Shown here: positions 9,603 through 17,499 of the stretch, one piece after another
Position numbering within the stretch: the stretch's first letter is position 1
Layout: each line of letters opens with the position of its first letter
Source: Lentzea fradiae
Lineage (GTDB): Bacteria; Actinomycetota; Actinomycetes; Mycobacteriales; Pseudonocardiaceae
NCBI RefSeq assembly: GCF_900100955.1
Contig: NZ_FNCC01000007.1
Coordinates: 248,001 to 312,000 of the forward strand
Length of the DNA stretch: 64,000 nucleotides
Direction of reading: 5' to 3'
The notes under the pieces: model-generated
Told to the model about the DNA's origin: nothing
The model's input: only the letters and a program-made list of their open reading frames with translations
Database searches by the model: none
Position numbers and translations under genes: made by a program

Positions 9603-10088
9603 ATGCCCCTCCTCCCCACCGCCCTGCTCCTGGCGACACTCCTGACCCAGCCGCCACCCACGCCCCAGCCCCGCTTCACCTGGCCCCTGCCCCCACCCCA
9701 CCCGGTGGTGCGCGCCTTCGAAGCCCCCACCACCCCGTACGGCCCAGGCCACCGCGGCGCGGACCTGGCCGCCCCCGCCGGCACACCGGTACTGGCCACA
9801 GCCGACGCCCTGGTCGTCCACGCCGGCCCAGTCGCCACCCGCACCCTCGTCTCCCTGCAACACCGAGGCGGCCTCCGCACCACCTACGAACCCATCACCC
9901 CAACCGTGCAACGCGGCCACCGCGTGCGCCAAGGCGAGGTCATCGGCCACCTGCAGGAGGGCCACTGCTCCACCCCGTGCCTGCACTGGGGCGCCCGCCG
10001 AGGCCAGACCTACCTGGACCCGCTCCGCCTAGTGACAGCCCCGCGAGTCCGCCTGCTCCCCCTGCCTGCTGGGCCGCGAGGCCCCTGA
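9603..10088 (+). CDS. M23-family metallopeptidase, secreted
   Basis: LytM-like zinc endopeptidase expected to cut peptidoglycan peptides. The 161-residue product is little more than a signal peptide (PLLPTALLLATLLT) plus the M23 core. Zinc ligands are H50 and D54 (GHRGADLAAP) and the His of CLHWGAR (H128). The QRGHRVRQGEVIGHLQ segment fits the lysostaphin-type fold. A gene of this kind between rpsB and the sigma/xerC/dprA cluster is common in actinobacteria. No Shine-Dalgarno sequence is evident at the ATG. The plus strand here is strongly C-rich, which gives the protein its Pro/His bias. Confidence 0.85.
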   Translation: MPLLPTALLLATLLTQPPPTPQPRFTWPLPPPHPVVRAFEAPTTPYGPGHRGADLAAPAGTPVLATADALVVHAGPVATRTLVSLQHRGGLRTTYEPITPTVQRGHRVRQGEVIGHLQEGHCSTPCLHWGARRGQTYLDPLRLVTAPRVRLLPLPAGPRGP

Positions 10089-10147
10089 GCCCCCCAGGCC
10101 ATGCCCACCAGCCCGCGCCACGCCCCGCGGCCACGTGCGCACCTCGC

Positions 10148-10207
10148 CAGCCCTGCCATCCCACGAGCCACGTGCCCACCCGTCAGCCCTGCCATCCCAC
10201 GAGCCAC
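10148..10207. repeat. two direct repeats, 24 nt, 36-bp period
   Basis: The 24-nt sequence starting CAGCCCTGCCATCC and ending GAGCCAC occurs identically at 10148-10171 and 10184-10207. The intervening 12 nt are similar in composition. A recent local duplication in non-coding DNA is the likely origin. Confidence 0.85.
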
Positions 10208-10438
10208 TACGACAAGAACTCCCGCCGACCGGAGAGCCCCTACGGCGCGGGTTTCCACAAGCTCATGCACAGCCGCCGTGCGACATCTCCACCATGACCA
10301 CCACCCTGCGACACCTCCCACCCACGACCACCGCCGCGCAGCACCCCTCCCAGCCCGCGCGGCGCTCCGAAAGGGCGCTCCGCCGCCAAGCGGCGGCAGT
10401 AACCGGCGCGACCCCCGTTGCGCGCCGCAAGCGCCCGC

Positions 10439-10480
10439 CAGGCGGCCGGGAGGCTCACGGACTCCCCTCCCGGCCGCCTG
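10439..10480. terminator. perfect 15-bp GC-rich inverted repeat, possible terminator
   Basis: Arms 10439-10453 and 10466-10480 (CAGGCGGCCGGGAGG and its exact complement) enclose a 12-nt loop. No T run follows on either side, as is common for actinobacterial hairpin terminators. It lies about 350 bp beyond the M23 gene stop and about 670 bp beyond the end of the sigma/xerC operon, so which transcript it ends is uncertain. Confidence 0.5.
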
Positions 10481-10952
10481 TTCCCCCACCTCCCGAACCG
10501 TTCACGGCACCAGCGCCCACCCGCACCAGCACTGCCCCTTTATGCGCCCGCCCTCTACCCATCCGCCTCTAACCATCCGCCCTGCTCCCCCACCCACGCT
10601 TGCTGCCCATCCGCACCATTAGTCGCCAGACCCCGCCAGCCGCCCCGCCGCGCTGGCCGCCCGCTCCTATCGCCGTCCGCCGTGATTCGCCGTCCTGGCC
10701 TTTAACCCGTGCTGACTCCGCCGCCCCAAACCCCAGCGCTGCACTCACCAGCCGGCCCTCACTCCCCGGCGCCACGCCCATGTCCTGTTCAGTCGATTCC
10801 CATTTGCGCCGAATTCCCGTTCCACCGAATCGCCAGCGCTGCGCTCGCATCACCGCCCGACCCGCCCGCTGCCACGCCATTTCCGCTCAGCACGCGGCGA
10901 GTTCCCGAATCTCATCCACCACATCACGGCTCATCAGGTCACTCATCAACAA

Positions 10953-10995
10953 CTCGCCCGGCAATACCGGGCAATGCCCGAATGGGCACGGCGAG
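10953..10995. other. cluster of nested and tandem small hairpins
   Basis: GCCCGG-caata-CCGGGC (10956-10972) is followed immediately by TGCCC-gaat-GGGCA (10975-10988). An alternative outer pairing, CTCGCC (10953-10958) with GGCGAG (10990-10995), encloses both. About 150 nt downstream of the sigma-gene stop on the minus strand. It could end the xerC-sigma transcript or be a structured RNA element; nothing decides between these. Confidence 0.35.
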
Positions 10996-11151
10996 TACGG
11001 GCGGCAATTCTGGCGCCACCCTTTCGAGTGAATTAGCCCCGACCGGGGCGCGAGAGGAGGTCTGCGACCACAGAAGTGAGGCACGCACGGTTTCCCGGTA
11101 CGGCTTTCCGGCAGCCCGGCACCCGCCGCGTTGCGGTGGGAGGAGGCGCGG

Positions 11152-12147
11152 TCAGGCTTCGGACTGCTCGTTGAGCTTGGTGCGCAGGCGCAGGACGGCG
11201 CGGGTGTGCAGCTGGCAGACCCTGGACTCGGTGACGCCGAGGACCTTGCCGATCTCGGCAAGTGTCAAGTTCTCGAAGTAGTAGAGCGTCACGACCACGC
11301 GGTCGCGTTCAGCGAGCTGAGCGATGGCGTCGGCCAGCTAGCGGCGGCTGTCCTGGTCGACGAGGCTGGCCACCGGGTCTTCGGCGGCGTCGTCGGGCAG
11401 CGACTCGGCCAGGGAGGAGCCGCCCTTGTTCGGTGCGATCAGCTCGTCGAGGGCGACGACGCTGGTGAGCTGGAGCTGGCCGTACAGCTCGCGCAGCTCC
11501 GCCAGGCCGATCTTGAGCTCTGCGGCGAGCTCGCGGTCGGTGGGCGTGCGCTGCAGCTTGGCGCCGAGGCGCTCCAGGGCTCGTTCGACGTCGCGGGCGC
11601 GGCTGCGGACCGAGCGCGGCACCCAGTCCTGGGAGCGCAGGTCGTCGAGGATCGCGCCGCGGATGCGCTGCATGGCGTAGGTCTCGAACTTGAGGCCGCG
11701 TTCCGGCTCGAACTTCTCGATCGCGTCGACCAGGCCGAAGATGCCGGACTGGATCAGGTCGGCCACGTCGACGTGTGCGGGCAGGCCGGTGCCGACGCGG
11801 CCCGCGACGTACTTGACCAGCGGCGCGTAGTGCAGCACGAGGCGGTCGCGCTGGCTCTGGTCACGGGACTGGCCGTAGCTGCGCCACAGCGCGACGATGC
11901 CGGCCTCGACGTCGTCACCGGACCGGACGTCCGCACGCGTCACCGCCGTCTGGGCGGCCACGGGCGCGCCGTTGACGTGCGTGTTCGCACCGGGCTCCGT
12001 GCTCGCCTCGGTGCGCGGCGCTCCGTTCTGACGGTGCCCGTTGCTCGCCTGCTTCGAAGCCGGTGCGGGCAGCACGGGGTCAGGGGGCACGGTCGCCGTA
12101 CGCGATCCTCCCCCTGCGGCGTCAGGAACGGGGGTGGGTTCGGTCAT
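11152..12147 (-). pseudogene. FliA/WhiG-family RNA polymerase sigma factor, interrupted by an in-frame TAG
   Basis: From the ATG at 12147 the frame encodes about 85 low-complexity residues and then sigma regions 2 and 3: LVLHYAPLVKYVAGRVGTGL, DVADLIQSGIFGLVDAIEKF, FETYAMQRIRGAILDDLRSQ, then the ELAAELKIGL helix. At DQDSRR a TAG (11340-11338) stops translation. The same frame continues past it with a complete region 4: [40 protein letters not shown], to TGA at 11152. One base change (CAG to TAG) would explain it. The truncated 269-residue product lacks -35 recognition. The family drives motility (FliA) or sporulation (WhiG) genes. Its start lies inside the 3' end of xerC (26-nt overlap). Real nonsense mutation, readthrough and sequencing error are all possible. 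Confidence 0.85.
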
Positions 12148-13099
12148 GGATCGCCTTCAGCCGTTCGACAGTGACGTGTGTGTAAAGCTGAGTCGTTGCG
12201 AGCGTAGCGTGACCAAGCAGTTCTTGGACGGTGCGCAGGTCCGCTCCTCCTTCCAGCAAATGGGTCGCAGCGGAGTGGCGCAACCCGTGCGGCCCGATGT
12301 CCGGCGCGCCGGGCACCGCGGCCATCACCTCGTGGACAAGAGTCCTGACCGCCCGCTGGTTCAGCCGGCCACCACGAGCACCGAGGAACAGAGCCGGCGG
12401 CGAATCCGGAGCTACCAGCGCGTTTCGCCCCTCGTCCAGCCACCGCCGCAGCGCACGCTCGGCCGGCACGCCGAACGGCGTGCTGCGTTCGCGTCCACCT
12501 TTGCCCAGAACTCGAATCACCCTTAGGGAGTAGTCCACGTCGTCGAGGTCGAGACCGCACAGCTCGGCCACACGGATACCTGTGGCGTACAGCAACTCCA
12601 CCACGGCCTGATCACGCAGCGCAACCGGGTCGCCCTCGGACGCGCCGGAGGATACGGCCGCCATCGCGTCCTTCGCCTGATCTTCGCGCAGCACCGACGG
12701 CAACGTCCGGTGCGGCCTCGGCGCGGCGAGCCGTGGCCCCGGATCGGTCGTGAGGTGCCCCACGCGGTGCGCCCACGCGGTGAACGCACGCGCGGCAGCG
12801 GCCCGCCGCGCAAGCGTCGTGCGACTGGCGCCCGCAGTGCGCTGCGCAGCAAGCCAGGACCGCAGACCCGCCAGGTCGATTCGACCGATCTCGGCCTCAT
12901 CAGGGCTATTCCCGGCGACATGTCCCAGCAACGCCACAGCGTCGCCGATGTAAGCGCGCACCGTGTGCGGAGAGAGATCCCGCTCCAACGTCAAATGCCT
13001 CTCGTACTGCCGCAACGCCTCCCCCACGCCTTCGGGCAGCTTTTCGCGCAGGCGAACGAGATCGACACGGCGTGTCCGACCATGCGGCGGCGGGGACAT
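12122..13099 (-). CDS. xerC: tyrosine recombinase XerC
   Basis: Site-specific recombinase that resolves chromosome dimers at dif. All catalytic residues of the family are present: R176 ([10 protein letters not shown]), K200 (LGKGGRER), H271 and R274 ([10 protein letters not shown]), H297 ([11 protein letters not shown]) and the nucleophile Y306 (LYTHV). The N-terminal SAM-like core-binding domain occupies about 25-125. At 325 residues it has the usual length. Its location beside dprA and comM is the conserved actinobacterial place for the housekeeping enzyme, so this is not a sign of an integrated element. The sigma gene starts within its 3' end, which suggests translational coupling. Confidence 0.95.
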   Translation of the reverse strand: MSPPPHGRTRRVDLVRLREKLPEGVGEALRQYERHLTLERDLSPHTVRAYIGDAVALLGHVAGNSPDEAEIGRIDLAGLRSWLAAQRTAGASRTTLARRAAAARAFTAWAHRVGHLTTDPGPRLAAPRPHRTLPSVLREDQAKDAMAAVSSGASEGDPVALRDQAVVELLYATGIRVAELCGLDLDDVDYSLRVIRVLGKGGRERSTPFGVPAERALRRWLDEGRNALVAPDSPPALFLGARGGRLNQRAVRTLVHEVMAAVPGAPDIGPHGLRHSAATHLLEGGADLRTVQELLGHATLATTQLYTHVTVERLKAIHDRTHPRS

Positions 13100-13447
13100 A
13101 GGCCAAGACGCTGCGCCAGTCGGGGCGATTGGTCAAGTAGCGCCACACCCCCGCGGCATTTGGGAGCGCTCTCATAGTCCGCTGACAGATAACGTTTCAA
13201 CGCGCTGTGACGACCAAAAGCGGTAGCGGCATGCACAGATCACCTTTCGGAGTAGTGAGGACAGCCACAACTACCGCCAAACAGCCCATCGCCACCCCCG
13301 CAGGCCCGTCGCCACTACCCCCGTAGGAGGGTTCCGCGCACAACGTCGCCGCTGTCTCATACCGGACAGCCGACCGCGGCGATCCCGACGCGGCTTTCGC
13401 ACACGATGAGAAGCAGGAGGTAACGAGGCAGGTAGGCAGGAGCACCG

Positions 13448-13609
13448 ATGTACAGCGTCCGGAGCGGACTGACGACAGCGTTCAGAAAGCTGACAGCAGC
13501 GCCCGGAGCCGTTCGACCGCGGCTTTCAGGGAAGTCCAATGGCGGCATTCAGGGCGGTCCGACGGCGGCGTTCAGGGCGGCTCGCCGGAAGAAGCGAGGC
13601 GGCAGGTGA
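13448..13609 (+). CDS. possible small basic protein, 53 residues
   Basis: ATG at 13448 with GGAG about 7 nt upstream (GCAGGAGCACCG). The product is very basic (about a dozen Arg plus several Lys; ends ARRKKRGGR) with two TAAFR/TTAFR motifs. It has no recognised domain. About 70% of third positions are G/C, weaker than in neighbouring genes. Its second half is built from the 23-bp repeat, so the open frame may be fortuitous. Antisense to nothing known. Confidence 0.2.
   Translation: MYSVRSGLTTAFRKLTAAPGAVRPRLSGKSNGGIQGGPTAAFRAARRKKRGGR
13519..13577. repeat. three imperfect 23-bp tandem repeats
   Basis: GCGGCTTTCAGGG (13519), GCGGCATTCAGGG (13542) and GCGGCGTTCAGGG (13565) recur at exactly 23-bp intervals with partly conserved spacers. 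A fourth, more decayed copy (ACAGCGTTCAGAA) lies at 13475. Function unknown. Confidence 0.7.
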
Positions 13610-13750
13610 TGGTTCCTCCACGGGAAACAGTTCGCCTGAAGGCAGAACCCCACCGCCTACATCGGCCTCACCCGCCCGCCAGGTCGCGCGCGCACCCGGC
13701 AGCGATCACGATCCACCTCTGTCCACAGTGGACTTATCTGCGTCAGATGG

Positions 13751-15400
13751 TCAACTCACCTCCAGCTTCTGCCAGCCGCCGTCGACGCGCAGCGCCAGCC
13801 TGGCCAGCTCCAGTTCGGGCAGCAGGGCGCGGACCCGGTCCAAGGGCACTCCGGACTCGACCGACACGACCTCGTCGCTGACGCCGCACCGCTTTCCCAG
13901 TGCCTCGTAGACCCGCATGGCGTCACCGTGAGGTGCGCCCAGCGAGCTCTCCTTCTCGGCAGGCTCGGTCGCGAGGTCGTCCCCGAACCGCCCGACGGAC
14001 TCGACGATCTCGGCCACCGAGCTGACCGACACCGCCTGCCCGTCGCGCAACAGCTCGTGGCACCCGGCTGAACTGGCCGACGTCACCGGGCCGGGCACGA
14101 CCATCAGCGGCCGTCCCAACGCGAGCGTGATGGCGGCGGTGTTCTTGGCGCCGCTGCGCCTGCCGGCCTCGACGACCACCGTGCCGCCGCCCAGCGCCGC
14201 GATGATCCGGTTGCGGGTGAGGAACCGGTGCCGCGCGGGCGTCACGCCGGGCGGGTACTCGCTGACGACCAGACCTTCCCGCGCGATCTTCGCGAGCAGC
14301 CCCTGGTGCCCGGCGGGATAGGCGAAGTCGACGCCGCACGCCAGCACCGCGACCGTCAGTCCGCCGGCGCCGAGCGCACCGCGATGAGCAGCGCCGTCGA
14401 TCCCGTAGGCAGCACCCGACACGACCGTCACACCGGCCTGCGCCAGCCCGAACGCGAACTCGCCCGCGACGTGCTCGCCGTACCCGCTGGCAGCGCGGGA
14501 CCCGACGACGGCGACGGCCTTGTCCGTCACCTCGCCGAGGTCGTGCGGACCCCGCACCCACAAGGCGAGCGGCTCACCCCCACACCGCTGCGCCGCCACA
14601 CCGAGCGCGACGAACGGCCACCGAGGCCATTCGTCGTCCTCCGGCACGACCAGCCGACCTCCGATCTTGGTGATCCGCTCGATGTCCTCACGGGCTCGTT
14701 CCTCGGCTCGCCGGGCCGAGGTCTGGCTGGCCACCGACGACGACACCGCGCCTTCGCGCACCCGCTCCGCGGCCTCGACCGGGCCGACCCGGTCGACGAG
14801 CGCGGCCAGTGCCGCCGGGTAGGGCTCGGCGACCCGGGACAGGTAGGCCCTGGCCAGGCGAACAGCATCGGCACGTGAAGCGGGTGAAGCAGGTGATGCG
14901 GGCGCCGTGGGAGGCATGGGAGGTGGCTGCGGTCCGGGCGATGCGCGCGATGTCGGAAGCGAGGGAGGTGGCGGTGGTCCCGGCGATGCGGACGATGCGG
15001 GAAGCGAGGGAGGTAGCGGCGCTCCTGGCGATGCGGGCGATGCGGGAGGTGGCGGCGGCTCGGACGCAGGCGGCGGCTCGGAGAGGGGTGGCGAGGCCGA
15101 TGAGAGAGACATAGAGGGAGCGGGCGATGTGGCCGGACCAGGGGATGTAACCGGACGAGGCGGTGTGGGCGGACGAGGCGGTGTGGGTGAAGCGAACTGC
15201 GGCGGTGCCAGGGGCGGCGTGGGCGTAGGTGGCACGGCGGGCCGGGTCGAGGGAGGGGGCGGGCCCGGCGGAGTGGTCAGCTCGGACGCGGTCGACGTGT
15301 CGGGTGGAACGGAGCGCTTCACCGAGGTGGGCGGGGCTGTTGAGGCTGATGCGGTCGGCTGAGGGGCCGGTAGGTCTGCTGGAGGGGGCGGGGTCGTCAC
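13751..15400 (-). CDS. dprA: DNA-processing protein DprA with long proline-rich N-terminal extension
   Basis: DprA loads RecA on incoming single-stranded DNA during transformation. The conserved part begins near LARAYLSRVAEPYPAALAAL and includes the Rossmann core: VAVVGSRAASGYGEH, VSGAAYGIDGAAHRGAL, AVLACGVDFAYPAGH, FLTRNRIIAALGG and VVEAGRRSGAKNTA, then a winged-helix-like C-terminus. ATG at 14917 would give a family-typical 388 residues but has no Shine-Dalgarno sequence. The frame stays open upstream as a Pro/Ser/Ala-rich stretch containing in-frame 45-bp repeats, so the upstream part may be translated. The GTG at 15400, which overlaps the stop of a 49-codon ORF as GTGA, is chosen here (549 residues). 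Identity is secure; the start is not. Confidence 0.85.
   Translation of the reverse strand: MTTPPPPADLPAPQPTASASTAPPTSVKRSVPPDTSTASELTTPPGPPPPSTRPAVPPTPTPPLAPPQFASPTPPRPPTPPRPVTSPGPATSPAPSMSLSSASPPLSEPPPASEPPPPPASPASPGAPLPPSLPASSASPGPPPPPSLPTSRASPGPQPPPMPPTAPASPASPASRADAVRLARAYLSRVAEPYPAALAALVDRVGPVEAAERVREGAVSSSVASQTSARRAEERAREDIERITKIGGRLVVPEDDEWPRWPFVALGVAAQRCGGEPLALWVRGPHDLGEVTDKAVAVVGSRAASGYGEHVAGEFAFGLAQAGVTVVSGAAYGIDGAAHRGALGAGGLTVAVLACGVDFAYPAGHQGLLAKIAREGLVVSEYPPGVTPARHRFLTRNRIIAALGGGTVVVEAGRRSGAKNTAAITLALGRPLMVVPGPVTSASSAGCHELLRDGQAVSVSSVAEIVESVGRFGDDLATEPAEKESSLGAPHGDAMRVYEALGKRCGVSDEVVSVESGVPLDRVRALLPELELARLALRVDGGWQKLEVS
14911..15050. repeat. about three 45-bp tandem repeats within the dprA extension
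   Basis: GGAAGCGAGGGAGGT recurs at 14955 and 15000, with a third, diverged copy 45 bp to the left. Read on the minus strand the unit encodes 15 residues of the form PPSLPxSxASPGPxP. A period divisible by three and continuous with the DprA frame argues that the region is, or recently was, translated. Confidence 0.7.
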
Positions 15401-15546
15401 TGGAACCACCACCAGGGCACCCAGCGGTGCCACGGGGCCGGGTGCCAGGGAGTTGGTGGGCTGGTGTCCGGGCGTCGTCTGCGGATCGTGAACGGCTGCG
15501 AGTGAGCGGTCGTGGCCAGTGCGGCTTTGGTGAGGAGTGCGGTCAT
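15397..15546 (-). CDS. possible 49-residue small protein with Trp-rich tail
   Basis: ATG at 15546 has GGAG 6 nt upstream (GGAGTCACCG). The product starts MTALLTKAALATTA and ends in WHPAPWHRWVPWWWFQ: six Trp in the last 16 residues, with Pro and His. About 80% of third positions are G/C. Its TGA overlaps the GTG of the long dprA frame (GTGA), an arrangement used repeatedly by real gene pairs in this window. I do not recognise it. A membrane-interfacial peptide, a peptide precursor or a leader ORF controlling dprA translation are all possible; a chance ORF cannot be excluded. Confidence 0.35.
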   Translation of the reverse strand: MTALLTKAALATTAHSQPFTIRRRRPDTSPPTPWHPAPWHRWVPWWWFQ

Positions 15547-15720
15547 CGGTGACTCCGTGTTCTCGGGGTTGAGGGGGCTTGTTCGGGCGAACCGGCGTCC
15601 GGTTGTGAGCGGGACCCGTGGCTGGTGGCCGAGACAACGGCTGTGGGAGGTGCCGGGCGCGGAGTGGGAGTGGGCTCCGCGCCCGGCTGCTTGGGAAGGC
15701 GGCCACGGGCTGTGGTGGAG

Positions 15721-15820
15721 ACGGGCGTGTGGTGAAGGCGGGCGTGTGGTGAAGGCGGGCGTGTGGTGAAGGCGGGCGTGTGGTGAAGGCGGGCGTGTGG
15801 TGAAGGCGGGCGTGTGGTGC
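15721..15820. repeat. six tandem copies of a 17-bp repeat
   Basis: GGGCGTGTGGTGAAGGC recurs with exact 17-bp period from 15723 to about 15818; four units are identical, the first and last differ at their outer edges. It sits between the comM stop and the Trp-rich ORF in an otherwise featureless 428-bp gap (15547-15974). A 17-bp period cannot keep a reading frame, so the array is non-coding. Likely variable in copy number between strains; not CRISPR (no spacers). Confidence 0.9.
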
Positions 15821-15974
15821 CGACTGGCGTGGGGGTTGGGTGAGCGGGCGCTTGTCAGGGGGAGGGCAAGCGCCCGCTCGGCTTGCACCGGGCGAGGAGT
15901 CGGGGTGTTGGGCTCCGGGCCTGGCTGTCAGGAGGGTGGGACCGGGCGAATCGGCAGGTAGGTGGTGAGGGCCG

Positions 15975-17498
15975 TTAGGTGGGGACTCGGCGTTCTCGGA
16001 AGTTCAGGGCTGCTGCCACGTGGTCGGCTGTGGGGCGGTCGGACTCGGCCAGGTCGGCCAGGGTCCAGGCGACTCTGAGACAGCGGTCGGCTCCTCTGCC
16101 CGTCAGGGCTCCTGTGGCGAGGGCTCGGTCCAGAAGGGTTGTGGTGGTGCGGGGCAGGGCGAACTCGCGGCGCAGGGCTGGGCCTGGGACCTGGGCGTTC
16201 GTCGGCCAGTGGTGGCCGTGGGCCGACCAGCGGGTGGCTGCTCGGGAACGGGCCTTCAGGACTCGTTCGCGGACGACCTCGGTGGGTTCTGGTGGGGTGG
16301 CGTCGGCGTTCGCCATCGCTGTGGTGGCTCGCATGTGGACTCGGAGGTCTACTCGGTCCAGCAGGGGGCCGGAGAGGCGGGACTGGTAGCGGCGGCGGAC
16401 TGTTGCCGTGCAGGTGCAGTCGATCTCCTTGGGCGGGGCGCACGGGCACGGGTTGGTGGCCAGGATCAGCTGGAAGCGGGCGGGGTAGCGGGCTATGCCG
16501 TCGCGGCGCGGGATGCGGATCTCGCCTTCCTCCAGGGCCGTGCGGAGGGTGTCGATCGTCTTCTGGCCGAACTCGCACGCCTCGTCGAGGAACAGGACGC
16601 CGCGGTGGGCCCGGGAGGCGGCGCCCGGTTTGGCCATGCCGCTGCCGCCGCCGATCAGGGCCGCCATCGACGTCGTGTGGTGCACGTTCACGAACGGCGG
16701 GAGGGCCACCAGCGGGTAGTCGGACGACAGGACGCCCGCCACCGAGTGGACCGCGGTGACCTCCAGGGCCTCCTGGCGGGTCAGGGGTGGGAGCAGGCCC
16801 GGCAGGCGTTCGGCGAGCATCGTCTTGCCGGTGCCCGGCGGGCCGGACAGGAGCAGGTGGTGGGCGCCCGCCGCGGCCACCTCCAGCGCCCAGCGCGCCT
16901 CGGGCTGGCCCACCACGTCGGCCAGGTCCGGGGTCGGCTGGTGCGGCGGGCCGGTGGCGGGCGGGGGTGGCTGGAGCGTCGTCTGTTCGCCGCGCAGCCA
17001 CGCCAGGACCTCGGAGAGCGTGAGCGCGCCGAGGACCTCGACGTCGTCGACGAGCGACGCCTCCGGCAGCGAGTCGGCCGGGACGACCGCGGTCTTCAGG
17101 CCCGCGCGCCTGGCCGCCAGCAGGGACGGCAGGACGCCCCGGATCGCGCGGACGCGGCCGTCCAGGGCCAGCTCGCCCAGCAGGGCTGTGGTCGTGAGGC
17201 GTTCGAGCGGGACCGAGCCCGCGGCGGCCAGGGTGGCGCAGGCGATGGCCAGGTCGTAGCCGCTGCCGACCTTGGGCAGGTTGGCGGGCGACAGGCCGAG
17301 CACGATGCGCTGCTTCGGCCACTCCTCCGCGCTGTTGCGGACGGCGGCCTTCACCCGCTCCTTCGACTCGTGCAGGGAGGCGTCGGGAAGCCCGAGGAGG
17401 TGGGTGCGGGGCTGGCCCACACCCACGTCGGCCTCGATCTCGACGGGCAGGCCGTCGACGCCGTAGAGGGCGACCGACCACGCCTGCGCCAGAGCCAT
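15975..17498 (-). CDS. comM: YifB/ComM-family Mg chelatase-like AAA+ ATPase
   Basis: ComM is a hexameric helicase that promotes branch migration during integration of transforming DNA. The 507-residue product has an N-terminal Lon-protease-like fold (residues 1-170), a Walker A GPPGTGKT at 219-226, a Walker B VLFLDEACEF and the C-terminal Mg-chelatase domain. A cysteine cluster (NPCPCAPPKEIDCTCTA) in the insert is also usual. Start fixed by MALAQAWSVALYGVDG. One nucleotide separates it from yraN upstream, and it precedes dprA, so these form a DNA-uptake gene cluster. Confidence 0.95.
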   Translation of the reverse strand: MALAQAWSVALYGVDGLPVEIEADVGVGQPRTHLLGLPDASLHESKERVKAAVRNSAEEWPKQRIVLGLSPANLPKVGSGYDLAIACATLAAAGSVPLERLTTTALLGELALDGRVRAIRGVLPSLLAARRAGLKTAVVPADSLPEASLVDDVEVLGALTLSEVLAWLRGEQTTLQPPPPATGPPHQPTPDLADVVGQPEARWALEVAAAGAHHLLLSGPPGTGKTMLAERLPGLLPPLTRQEALEVTAVHSVAGVLSSDYPLVALPPFVNVHHTTSMAALIGGGSGMAKPGAASRAHRGVLFLDEACEFGQKTIDTLRTALEEGEIRIPRRDGIARYPARFQLILATNPCPCAPPKEIDCTCTATVRRRYQSRLSGPLLDRVDLRVHMRATTAMANADATPPEPTEVVRERVLKARSRAATRWSAHGHHWPTNAQVPGPALRREFALPRTTTTLLDRALATGALTGRGADRCLRVAWTLADLAESDRPTADHVAAALNFRERRVPT

Positions 17499-17499
17499 C

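Larger units (their letters stand above)
10089..11151. other. gene-free, strand-asymmetric C-rich region
   Basis: 1,063 bp with no frame on either strand that looks like protein: the open frames present are Pro/Arg/Ser/His-rich, have no recognisable domain, and have no ribosome binding site. The plus strand is conspicuously rich in C and poor in G as far as about 10.9 kb. It holds a 36-bp tandem duplication, a strong GC hairpin (10439-10480) and a cluster of small hairpins (10953-10995). It separates the M23 gene from the 3' end of the sigma/xerC operon. Confidence 0.6.
13100..13750. other. xerC/dprA intergenic region
   Basis: 651 bp between the xerC start and the dprA stop (both minus strand). 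It must contain the xerC promoter, but no clear promoter was found. It holds a small plus-strand ORF candidate (13448-13609), a short 23-bp tandem repeat, and a palindromic GTCCACAGTGGAC at 13721-13733. No tRNA-like fold seen. Confidence 0.4.

Noticed and set aside
10709..11281. 190-codon plus-strand frame before the sigma gene
   Set aside because: Pro/His/Ser-rich, no start signal, and its end lies antisense to the region-4 part of the sigma gene.
12122..13099. Integrase of a mobile element
   Set aside because: Sequence and location beside dprA/comM are those of housekeeping XerC; no attachment sites, excisionase or tRNA boundary.
15721..15820. CRISPR array
   Set aside because: The 17-bp units are directly adjacent with no spacers and no cas genes nearby; a simple tandem repeat.
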